Shown piece by piece: positions 19,901 through 30,900 of a stretch of DNA of 64,000 nucleotides. Under the pieces are notes generated by a model that saw nothing but the letters and a program-made list of their open reading frames with translations, did not search any database and was not told the origin of the DNA. Numbering within the stretch: position 1 is the stretch's first letter; each line of letters starts with the position of its first letter. Location of the stretch: positions 62,001-126,000 of the forward strand of contig JADKJC010000004.1 of the NCBI GenBank assembly GCA_016722465.1. The letters are read 5' to 3'. The position numbers and the translations under genes are program-made. This stretch comes from Chitinophagaceae bacterium (GTDB lineage: Bacteria; Bacteroidota; Bacteroidia; Chitinophagales; Chitinophagaceae).

Positions 19901-22900
19901 GCATCGGCCATATTTATTTTGAATGGGGCTGATTATGTAACTATCGATGGTTCTACCGGCAGTACAGCAAATACAGTCTGCCCTTTATCTGCAGCATCCC
20001 GTAATCTTACCATTACCAACAGCAATGCTGGTACAACAAGTGCTGTTGTTTGGTTGCAGACAAACGGAGCGGATGCAGCTACCAATAATATTATTAGGAA
20101 CTGTAATCTCGTTGGTAACAGCAACACTACAACCTTATTTGCTGTTGGTGCTGGTTCATCCACCATCAGTACCTCAAGTTTAGGTGCCGGGAATAATAAC
20201 AACGCTTATGTAAATAATAATATTAGTAAAACACAGTACGGTATTTATTCACAGGGTACCAGTGCAGCTAGCAAAAACACGGGTACTGTTATTAATCAAA
20301 ACTTTATCAATACGGTTTCCCCAAATAATGTTGGGGTCGGAGGTATACTGGCAGGATTTGAAAATAGTATTACGATCAGCGGTAATACTATTTCTGAAAT
20401 TAATGGAACCAGTGACCGGTTTGGAATAAGTGCAGGTTTTGGAACCTCATTTAGTGGCTCAACCCTGGTTGCTGCTGAAGTTACCAATGCCAGCATTACA
20501 AATAATATCATTGGCAACATCATTGGTACAGGTACCAATTCATCGCTTGGTATTGCATTAGGTGCTGCTGCAAGTGGTACATCTTTGATTGCCAATAATA
20601 TGGTTTACGGCATAACACATAACTCCACTACGACAGATATTGCCGCCGGTATAGCCATCGGTGGTGGCGCAGGATCCGTAACAAATATTTACCACAATAC
20701 TGTTTCAATGCAGGGTGCAATTACAGGTGTAACAGCAGCAAACAGTACGTCAGCATGTTTGGCAGTAACTGCAACATCAGCGCCGGTTCTGGATATAAGA
20801 AATAATATTTTCAGTAATACACAGTCAAACAACTCAGGTGCCAGCATGCGCTTTACTGCCATCGCATTGGGATATACTTCTGCAACAGGAAATTATTCCG
20901 GCTTAACCAGTAACAACAATGATCTGTATGCTGCAGGCTCTTTAGGAACCTATACAGCTGGAATAACCGGTGGTATAACAGGTACGAACAGGGTATCACT
21001 CGCCAACTGGAATACAGAAACAGGGAGAGACGCAGCACCTGCATCAAAAAATGTACTGCCGGTATTTCTATCCTCCACCAATTTACACCTCGATAATACA
21101 AATAGCAGCAATGCTTCCAATCTTGATGGAAGCGCTGCAACGGGTACCGGCGTAACAGCCGATATTGACTGTGCAACAAGAAATGGTTCAACACCGGATA
21201 TGGGTGCTGATGAGATTACCACGCCAAATTGCACAGGTGCAACAGGGGGAACTGCTTCCGGATCTATTGCATTTTGCGGATCAGGTACTCCAACCATTTC
21301 GGCAACAGGGTATTCAACAGGAACCACCACCACTTATCAATGGTATGCTTCAACAGTGCTTGCTGATTATCCAAATGCAGGCGCTGCAGTGAGTGGCCAG
21401 GCAAACCCGGCGGCTTTAACCACTGGTATTGTTAGTGCTACCACTTATTACTGGTTGAGGGTAACCTGTGTGGCTGCTTCGGCAATAGGTAATTCTACAA
21501 TGGTAACGGTTACGGTCAATCCAATTCCGGCACTTACAACAGTTTCAGGTGCCGGCACTTTTTGTACAAGTACCACAATAACTGCAGCTAACGGGGCTGA
21601 TGGTACAATGTATTTCCAGGGAATCATCAGTGGGGGAACCAATATTTCGTTCCCATCGGCTTCTCAAACTATTACAACATCTAACACCTATTATTTCAGG
21701 GCTCAATCAGCAGCAGGCTGTTGGGGGCCGGAAGGCAGCACCACAGTGGTAATTGAGACATCACCGGTAATAACTCCGGGCAATGCAACTCTTTGCCAGA
21801 ATGGAACGGGTAGTATGACGGCAACCTCTACCTGTTTTTCTGCAGGAAGTATCGAATGGTATACAGCTGCTGCCGGCGGCTCATCCATCGGTGCAGGCTC
21901 TCCATTTAACCCGGTTGGTGTGGCAGGTTCAGGGTTAACAAATACAGCTACTGCAGGAACGACTGTTTATTATGCAGCCTGTTCCAATGTGCCTGTGTGC
22001 AGGGTGGCGGTCAATTTTTTAATCAAATCAAACTATAACATTGTTGCTTCGGCAGGCTCAGGCGGCATTATTTCTTCCAGTGGTAACACTAAATTATCAT
22101 GTGATGGTACCGCCAGTAAAACGTATACGATTACACCCAATGCATGCTATAGTGTAGCAGATGTACTGGTTGATGGTGTGTCCCAGGGAGCAATTTCTTC
22201 CTACACATTTTCAAATGTTTCAGCCAATCATACCATTGCGGCAAGTTTTGTTTTAAAAACTTATGTTATTACAGCCACAGCAGGAGCAAATGGAACAGTA
22301 ACACCTGCAACCGGCCCTGTAAGTTGTGGTTCTAATGCTACTTATACCATTACAGCAAGTCCCGGGTATTCCATCAGCAATGTAGATGTTGATGCAGTAT
22401 CACAGGGTGCTATATCTTCTTATACTTTTAGCAATGTGCAGGCTGTACATACCATTAGTGCTACGTTTGTAATCAATTGTGTTAATGCTGGCATCACTTC
22501 AGCCACCGCCGCACCTGCCGGTCCGTTATGTTCCGGACAAACAACAACCTTATCCGCTAACGGTGTGGTAGGTACGAACGCATTGGTTACCTGGTACACA
22601 GGCACCGGTGCTACAGGTGCCAATCTGGGCACAGGTACATCCTTGCCAAACCGTGGGCCTGGAACTTACTATGCCTATGTTACCGGTAACTGCGGAACAC
22701 CGGCAGAAGCCAGTATAACCATATCAAGTACCGGCAATACTTTTAGCGGTAGCGGCAACTGGACAGACAATGCAAGATGGAGCTGCGGCACAGCACCATC
22801 AATTAACGATGTGATTACGATTGCTTCAGGTGCCATTGTTACCCTGAATACAAACTTTACGGTAGCCGGCAACTTATCAATGGCTGCAACAAGCAAACTT

Positions 22901-25900
22901 ATTGTCAGCCCAACCAGTTCCTTAACTGTCAGCGGCTCGGCAGATTTTGCCGGGCAGCCTGTAATTTTTAAATCTGATAATACAGGAACTGCTTCATTGG
23001 GACAGGTAACGGGAACGCTTACCGGGGCAACCAATGTAACGGTAGAAAGATATATTCCACAAAATGCCAATAAGGCATGGCGCTTACTGGCGTCTAACAC
23101 TGTAGGGCAAACGATCAAACAGGCATGGCAGGAAAACCAGACTGGATATAATTCCAATGCCAATCCAGGATTTGGAACCATGATACCCGGCAGTGGCGGA
23201 AGCCTTGCTGCGGTTCAGGCAAATGGTTTTGATACCCTTTCGCTTGGAAAATCATTATTCAAGTACAACCCTTTAACGGATAACATGGATCCGGTAGCTA
23301 ATACCAACAATACACAGCTAAGTTCTGAAACAGGATATTTTATTTTTATCCGTGGTAACCGAAGCCCTAATCAATTTGGTTCAGGTGCGGCCCAAAGCTC
23401 AACAGTATTAAGGAGTACCGGCAGTATATACATTGGTAATCAACCAGCAGTTAATGTACCGGCCGGTCAATATGCATTGATACGTAATCCGTATCCTTCC
23501 AGATTGGATATGCGGCAGATTGCCAGAACAGGTGGTTTGGTAGATGCATACCAGGTGTGGGATCCAAAATTAGCAGGAGCATTTGCTGTGGGAGCTTATC
23601 AGACATTTACAAAAAACAGCAGTACCGGGGATTACGAAGTGTCGCCAGGCGGGGGAAGCTATGGTGCCAATGGATCTGTATATAATTATATAGAAAGTGG
23701 TGCTGCATTTTTTGCCCAGGCAACAGGCAGCTCCGGTACCGTGCAGGTATTAGAGAGCAGCAAGGCCAGCGGCAGCCAGGTTGTATTCAGGCCAACAGCC
23801 CCATTGTCTGTCAGCAGCAGGTTACTGTTCAATGTTTATGCAAACAATGTAGGCAGTACCGATGTGGTTGACGGCGGTTTTGTTGATTTTGATGATGCTT
23901 ACAGCAATGCTGTAGACGCCAGCGATGTAAGAAAAAGCACCAATTTTGGAGAGAACTTTGGGATATTAAGAAACAATACTGAACTGGTGGTGGAAAGAAG
24001 AAAATCAGTATCTGCAAATGATACGATCTTTTTCAAAATGTACCAGTTGCGCCAGATGTCTTACCGGATAGATCTGGAAACAACCGGTTTTGATCCGTTG
24101 TTAACAACAGCTGTGCTGCAGGATAAATTTACCGGTACTAACACAACGATTGATCTTAGTGGACCGGCCGCTTCTTATACTTTTACAGTAAATGGTACAG
24201 CAGGGTCTTTTGCTACCGACCGCTTCAGGCTGGTGCTGGCTGCATCAGCCAATGTATTCAGCGGTACTGGCAACTGGACCGATAATGCAAGATGGAGCCA
24301 CGGAGCACCACCTGCATCAGGCGAGGTGGTAACCATTGCGGCAGATGCCAACGCCACATTGAACAGCAACTTTACGGTAGGCGGTAGCTTAACGATGAAC
24401 GCCACCAGTACGCTCACTGTTGATCCAGCAAGAACGTTGGCAGTTGGCACAGGTGGTACCGTAAATTTCAACGGGCAATCCGTGACATTTAAATCAGACA
24501 TAACCGGCACGGCCAGCCTTGGACAAATGCTGGGTACCCTGAATGGTGCTACCAATGTAACAGTAGAGAGATATATCCCCAACAATGGCTTCCGCAGCTG
24601 GAGATTACTATCAGTACCAACATTTAGCAGCGGGCAAACCATTCGCCAGGCATGGCAGGAAGGGGTAGCCAATCCATTGCCGCTACAGAATAATTTAGCC
24701 GGCTATGGCACACAGATTACCGGAGCAGGCATTAATGCTGCCGCTTCACAGGCAGCAGGCTTTGACAATGCAGGCACCACGTCATCACTGCTTTCATGGA
24801 ATGGCACTGGCTGGACGGGTGCAGCTTCAACCAATACAGCCATCGCCGCTCAAAAGCCTGGTTCCTGTATGTACGTGGCGAAAGAAGCAAGGGCGTTAGC
24901 GGTGCAGTAACGGATGCCTCTGCCACCACGTTAAGAACTAACGGTACACTGTACACCGGCAACCAGTCTACGGCTGTTCCAAGCGGAAGCTTTACATTGG
25001 TAGGCAATGTTTATCCATCGGCGATTGACTTTACGGGGCTTATAAGAAACAATGTAAACAACCTGTTTTACATCTGGGATTCAAAGAAACAGGTAGGCAG
25101 CAGTTTGGGTGTTTATCAAACATTCAGCGGTACCAATGGCTTTATACCAACGATCAGTGGCGGCAGCTACAGCATACTGGTTGCTAACACCACCATTGAA
25201 AGTGGTCAGGGCTTCTTTGTAACCGGCGGCGCTACACCCGGTGGTGGAAGTATTACTTTAACCGAAGCAGCGAAGATCAGTGGTACCAATGGCAACCTTG
25301 GCTTCAGGCCATCTGCCACACCGGCAAAAATAAACAGCAGGTTATACAATGCAGCCAACGATATGCTGGATGCCAATGTGGTGGTATTTGATGCCGCATA
25401 TAACAGTTCAGTAGATGAAAATGATGCGGTTAAACTCGGTAACCCCGGCGCTAACTTCGCCATCGAAACAGACAGTAAGTTGCTGGCCATAGAAGGCAGG
25501 CAGCCGGCAACCAGTAACGATGTGGTACAGTTCAGGATATGGAACCTGAAACCACAAAACTACGGGATGGAGTTTGCAGGCAGCAACATCATCACTAAAG
25601 GATTAACAGCAGTATTGGAAGATCAATACCTGAACAGCAGTACCGTTATCAACCTTGACAATACAACCCGTGTAAACTTTACCATAGATAACAATGCTGC
25701 ATCGGCAGCCGCCAACAGGTTCAGGATTACATTCAGAAAAGCACGGGTTGCAGTGGAAGTAAAACAAGGTTATGTGATTGCACCAAACCCTGTAAACAAT
25801 GGTAGTATGAACTTACAGTTCATGAACCAGGCTGCAGGTAAATACGCAGTACACATCATGAGCACAGCAGGCCAATCTGTAATGCTCCATACCATCAACC

Positions 25901-26028
25901 ACGCAGGAGGCAACAGCAACCAGTTGCTGGAACTGCCGGCCACGATGGCAAGGGGCACCTACCAGGTAGAGATCATTGCTCCTGATAAGACAAGAACGGT
26001 GCAGCAGTTGTTTGTGAACAGGAAATAA
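16962..26028 (+). CDS. Giant beta-helix/solenoid surface protein with T9SS type A sorting domain; reading frame interrupted three times
   Basis: The ATG at 16962 opens a signal peptide (MRKIYFLFIMLALFAAGETNAQ). The protein is readable as ~3,020 residues in four pieces: to a TGA at 17574-17576; onward in the same frame to the G7 run at 17937-17943; then one frame back to the A4 run at 24852-24855; then to 26028. Restoring one base in each run rejoins the frame. The N-terminal two thirds are NNTI-type parallel beta-helix repeats with an LG-like ITNSNAGTTSAVVW stretch and Ig-like inserts. Two copies of a solenoid module (NWTDNARWS ... ERYIPNNG) follow. The last ~85 residues (APNPVNNGSMNLQF ... 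GTYQVEII ... QLFVNRK) are the Por secretion-system (type A) sorting domain, so export by T9SS and surface anchoring are expected. Homopolymer sequencing error or genuine decay are both possible. Confidence 0.82.
22742..25750 (+). repeat. Internal ~1.5-kb duplication of the solenoid module
   Basis: The stretch starting at 22742 (encoding GSGNWTDNARWSCG) recurs at ~24259 (GTGNWTDNARWSHG) and both run on through NFTV, FKSD, TGTASLGQ and VERYIP to a C-terminal wall-like region. A third copy is present on the other strand in the gene at 27915-34856. Limits are approximate. Confidence 0.75.
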
Positions 26029-26087
26029 TCAACCGTAGTTGGCTTTGATGAACGTTAAAGCTGGCAGCAACGCATAAAGAAAAGAGG

Positions 26088-26116
26088 CCGTCTCATTTAT
26101 TAATGAGACGGTTTTT
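26088..26116 (+). terminator. Intrinsic terminator of the giant gene, overlapping the IS end
   Basis: A 10-bp perfect stem (CCGTCTCATT against AATGAGACGG), 4-nt loop and a run of five T, 60 bp after the stop codon. It overlaps the left end of the IS1182 remnant. Confidence 0.75.
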
Positions 26117-26149
26117 CATTGCCTGTTATTTTGAGTTGTTATTTTGGGA

Positions 26150-27790
26150 TATTTCTGTTTTAAGTGAGTGGATATTGCGGTTAATTTTAAACAGGAAGTA
26201 AAACAGCCGGATTCAGGCTGCTTCTTTCCTTAGATTATGTGCTAAGGCTAATCATCCTGCTTCAGTGGTTACTTTTTCTTTACTCCTGAGCATAAATCGT
26301 TTGAACACGTGGTTATTTTTATGTTGGCAAATACCGGATCTACATCCCAGCATCATTGCTTTCGTTTTTTTATTCCTTCTTCGCTCAATAATAGTTGGTT
26401 GGCTTGTAGTTTTAACGCATTAAGCCGATGATTCGTTTCTATTATCCTATCGCCTTTACTTTTGTTCAAGTTCCGTTTAACGGACAGATGCTGCAATTTT
26501 TTGCCTGGTATTTTGTTACGGTTTGTATAAATCCGGTGGAAGTGATTTTACTGTAAGTACCCTTATTTTCCATATGTTGTTCCATCGGGCATATACAATA
26601 ATCCTGTTCTTTATTATAGTGTAGCTTATCAGTTGTAAATGGCTTATTGTTTTGGATTGTTTGATTTTGCTCACTGTCGAACTGGTTGTGTTTTACATAA
26701 GCTGAAATATATTGATGTTCCAACTATTGATAGTTTTCTTCACTGGCGTATCCAGCATCGGCTGTTAATATACCGGGAGTTACCTGATGTTGTTGGAGAA
26801 AGTCATTTAGATGCCAGGGCAATGTAGTGCAGTCGAATGCGGCCTGATGGATGCTGTAATGGGTGATGTATTGATTGTTGCTGCTTACCTGTAAATTATA
26901 ACCAGGATTTAATTGGCCGTTTTTTATGTGGTATTCCTTCATACGCATGAACATTGCATCCGTATCTGTTTTGATATAGCTTTTTCTGCCTTCGCCGGTA
27001 TTTTCCTGTTGCTAATATCTGTCTAGTGCAGCAGGCCAGTGCTTCTTTGCATAGTTGAACTTTTGTTTTAGCTGTTTGCTTACCGGTTTGTCTTTTAAGG
27101 ATGCATCTATTTTTGGGCAATGGTTTGCTCCAGTTTTTTTTATCAATTTTATCAAACCCACCCGGACCGGTATTTTCTAACTCACGGGCGGCAACGCCTT
27201 GTGCATACTTCTGCAACTCTTCTAACTGCAGCTGCATTTTTCCTTTATTGGGTTTAATGAAATTGCCCTATATAAAAGTATAGCGGTTGGCATTGGCTTC
27301 TATCTTGGCACCATTGGTATAGAGTTCTTTTAAACTCAACAAGCCTTCGGCTGCCAATAGTTGTACTACCTGAGTAAATGTTTTTTAAGTAGTTCTTTTA
27401 ACCATTCTCCCCTAAAGCGATTGGTGGTGTTGTGGTCTGGCTTAGTCATGCCACTCAACCACATGAAGTGTATGTTTTGCTAAAGGGCTTCTTCTATTTT
27501 GCAGCTGTTGTAAATATTATTGATCCCGCCACAGGCGGGACCAGCACTTTTAATAACATGCCGGGATGGTAACTGCCGGTACTACTGGTTTAATATTGGC
27601 ATGCCAACGGGGCAATACCTATTTTGCTCAGCACCTCATCCGCTACTCTTACAGGGTGATTGATTGCTATTTACTCATCCAGGCTGGGGGAGAAAGAAGC
27701 ATTGCCTGGCGCTGATGACAGGCTTTGAATACTGATTGTAATACGGGTACTTTTGCTAAAATTACAAGGCCATATTTCTATGCTCAACAT
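26150..27790 (-). pseudogene. IS1182-family DDE transposase, degenerate
   Basis: Read on the minus strand in shifting frames, the order of an IS1182 transposase is preserved. First come an N-terminal QRQAMLLSPSLDE and HPVRVADEVLSKIGI, then MSKP-like remnants and a run resembling QLLAAEGLLSLKELYTNG. These are followed by KMQLQLEELQKYAQGVAARE, DAMFMRMKEYHIKNGQLNPG, the catalytic-region GILTADAGYASEENYQ, AYVKHNQFD, STGFIQTVTKYQAKNCSIC and a C-terminal CWDVDPVFANIK / FKRFMLRSKEKV. Several stop codons and frame changes interrupt it; one lost segment near 27540 is replaced by a GC palindrome. It is not functional. Unlike the single homopolymer faults in neighbouring long genes, the damage here is spread along the whole gene and includes substitutions, so it is genuine decay. 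Confidence 0.85.
27535..27549. repeat. GC-rich palindrome inside the dead transposase
   Basis: CCCGCC ACA GGCGGG, a perfect 6-bp stem, sits where the family usually encodes a YAYI-like stretch. It stands out from the AT-richer surroundings and resembles the short mobile palindromes common in Bacteroidota genomes. Confidence 0.5.
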
Positions 27791-27840
27791 TGCTTCACCT
27801 GCAATTTTACTTCTCTGCATTTGTGGATTACTTTTATAGA

Positions 27841-27871
27841 AACGAGGCTGCCTTTTTGAGACAGCCTCGTT
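27841..27871 (-). terminator. Terminator-like hairpin at the right IS end
   Basis: AACGAGGCTG pairs with CAGCCTCGTT around a small internal loop. It follows the stop codon of the minus-strand giant gene by ~43 bp and overlaps the right end of the IS1182 remnant. Confidence 0.65.
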
Positions 27872-27914
27872 TAATTCGCTGCCGGCTTTAATTCTTCAAA
27901 GCCAGCTTCAGTTG

Positions 27915-30900
27915 TTATTTTTTATTTACAAACAGTGTTTGCACTGTTCTTGTATTATCGGGTGCAATGATCTCAACCTGGTAAGTGCCTCTTGACATTG
28001 TTTCAGGCAATTCAATCAACTGGTTGCTGCTGCCACCTGCATGACTGATAGTATTGAGCAGGATACGCTGTCCTTCGGTGTTCAATATCCTTACACTGTA
28101 TTTACCGGCTGGCTGGTTTTTGAACTGGAAGTTCATGATGCCATTTTCAACCGGGTTAGGAGATACTGCATAGCCCTGTTTAACAGAACCTGCTGCAATT
28201 TTTACAATACTGCTGTATTTAATATCGCCTGCTGTTCCATTGCTCTTAACCCTGTAGAATATCGCTGTTGCTGGTGCTGCTGCATCTGTTATACTGTAAG
28301 TAAGATCAGTGCTGCTGTTACCTGCAGCTGTTACCGAACCTACTATAGTAAAGTTGCTGCCATCAGTTGAGCGTTCAACTTCGTAGTTGCGGATACCTCT
28401 TTCTGCTGCCACTTTCCAGTCTACTTTTACGCCTGCATTGCTACGGTTAGCGCTGATGCTGATAAAGCTTACTGGTAATGGAGCCGCCTGTTTGAATACG
28501 ATCCTGAACCTGTTGGCAACAGATGATGCCGGGTTACCATCTACAGTGAAGTTTACAGCAGTATTACCTGCAAGGTCAAGAGTGGTGCTGGTATTCAGGT
28601 AACTGTCTTCCAGTACAGCAGTTAAACCCGGTGTGTTCATATTGCTGGCAACAAATTCAAATTTGTATAACTGTTGCTGCATATTCCACATCCAGAAAGG
28701 TACTACATCGTTATTGGCTGCTGGTTGTCTGCCTTCAATGGCAAGTGTTGTGTTGTCACGTTTGATACCAACATTTTCTCCCGGGTTGCTCAGTTTGGGT
28801 GCATCATCGCCGTCTACTGCATTGGAGTAAGCGCCGTCAAATACTACCACATTGGCATCTACCATGATATTACTGTTTACATTGTACAACCTGCTGTCTA
28901 TTTTAGAAGGAGCTGTTGATGGCCTGAAACCTAAATTGCCATTACTGCCGCTTGACTTGCTGCTTTCTTTCAATGTGATAGTGCCGCTTGTTCCGCCAGT
29001 TTGTACAAAGAAGGCTTGTCCGCTTTCTATTGCAGTATTAGGCTGTCCAAGTGTATAGCTGCCACCACTGATCAAACAATTGAATCCATTAGTACCGCTA
29101 AATGTCTGGTAGATACCAAGACTGGTGCCGTTTAGTTTTTTAGAATCCCAGATATAGAACAGGTTGCTCACTCCACCAGTACGGGTAAGGCCAGTAAAGT
29201 CGATTGCTGACGGATACAGGTTTGGTACCAGTGCAAAACTGTTGGCGCTGATATTATTTACCTGGTCGCCAGTGTAGATGGTTCCGTTAGTGCGTAGTGT
29301 TGTTGCAGATGCATCGGAACTTAAGCCTGTTACGCCCTTACTTCTTTCGCCCCGTACATACAGGAACCAGGCTTTCTGTCCTGCAATTGCCTGAAGGGTA
29401 GTGGTAGCGCCTGTCCAGCTGGTGCCATTCCAGCTCAGTAAGGATGCTGTTGATCCGGCATTGTCAAAACCTGCGGCCTGTGATGCTGCAACATTAAGTC
29501 CTGCGCCAGTGATCTGCGTACCATAGTTGGACAAATTATTCTGTAATGGTAATGGGTTGGCTGTTCCTTCCTGCCATGCCTGCCTGATCGTTTGCCCGTT
29601 GCCGAAAGTTGGTACTGATAATAACCTCCATGAACGGAAACCATTGTTTGGTATGTAGCGTTCTACTGTTACATCGGTAGCGCCATTTAATGTACCCGTA
29701 ACTTGTCCCAATGAACCATAACCGGTATTATCAGATTTAAATGTAACAGGTTTGCCGGTAAAGTTTGCTGTTCCGGCCACGGTGAATGTCCTGGTTGGGT
29801 TTACGGTGAATATGGCACCAGTACCGAGATCAAATGTTCTGGTGGCGCCCACAGTAAAGTTTTGATCCAATGATACATCATGTGTGATGCTTACGCTGTT
29901 GGCAATGCCTGGCGCCTGTGAGGCGTTCTGCCAGTTACCTCCACCTAAATCATATTCCCATGTACCGGCAGATGAAAAGTTACCATTCGCTTTGCTGCGA
30001 AAATCAGCATTGCTCTGGCTGATGGCCTGTATCTCAAATGTATTGCTGCCACCCAGGCTGAGGCTGTAGTTACCGCCTGCGGTTAATGTACCTAAAGTAT
30101 AAGCGTATGTTCCAATAGCTTCACCAGCAGCCCTGCTTAATGCGCCGGTAAACAAGTCGCCTCCGATCAATGAAGGTGTATTTGTATAAGAGAATGTTGG
30201 GTCTGCATCACCAAATACTTTAAACTGGCCTGCATCTGGTGTTACAGTAATACCAAGTTGGTTTATCACGCCCGTGTTGTTTGTTGCATAACCAATGTTA
30301 TAGTTGGCGCCGCCATTACCATCATTGATCACAAGGCCACTGGCAGTTAATGTTTTGCCAGTACCCACATTTGCATTGTCGAATGTCTGCGTTGGCACGG
30401 TGCCTGTTGCATCACCTGCCTGTAAAGTATACGTGGGTACCGCAGCAGAACTGTTATCGCCATCGTAGAATTTTGTATCCGTTACTGCTGTAACAGTGAT
30501 ATTGCGTACCTGTATCTCACCTGTATTATCGGTTGTGTAACTGATATTGTAGTTATTGCCGCTATTGCCATCATTGATTATAAGGCCGCTTGCTGTCAAT
30601 GTTTTACCTGTTCCGGCATTTTTGTTATCGAAAGTTTGTATTGGTGCAGTGCCGGTTACATCGCCTGCCTGCAAGGTATAGATTGGTACAACTGCTGAAC
30701 TGTTGCCGCCATCGTAAATTTTTGTATCTGTAGCTGCAGTTACAGTGATATTTCTTATTGTGATATCTGCTGTTAGGCCGCTTACCTGTGATGGAGTTGG
30801 TAAAGCATATGCACCAGCATTTGCACCAGCAAGCGTAAAGCCTGTTACGGTAATGTTCTTACCAGTTCCTACATGTTTATCATCATAAACACCTGCAGCA

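Larger units (their letters stand above)
26084..27868 (-). mobile_element. Decayed IS1182-family insertion sequence
   Basis: About 1.8 kb, the usual size of the family. The ends carry imperfect inverted repeats: GAGGCCGTCTCA at 26084-26095 on the plus strand and GAGGCTGTCTCA on the minus strand ending at 27868 (11 of 12 match). Between them lies a multiply disrupted transposase on the minus strand. No target-site duplication is obvious in the flanking bases. Both ends also fold into terminator-like hairpins. The element sits exactly between two convergent giant T9SS genes. Confidence 0.8.

Noticed and set aside
24852..24855. Programmed ribosomal frameshift in the giant gene
   Set aside because: No slippery heptamer and no stimulatory structure evident, and similar breaks occur at unrelated homopolymers in other genes.
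26639..26827. Plus-strand open frame across the IS remnant
   Set aside because: It is antisense to the transposase remnant and has no features of its own.
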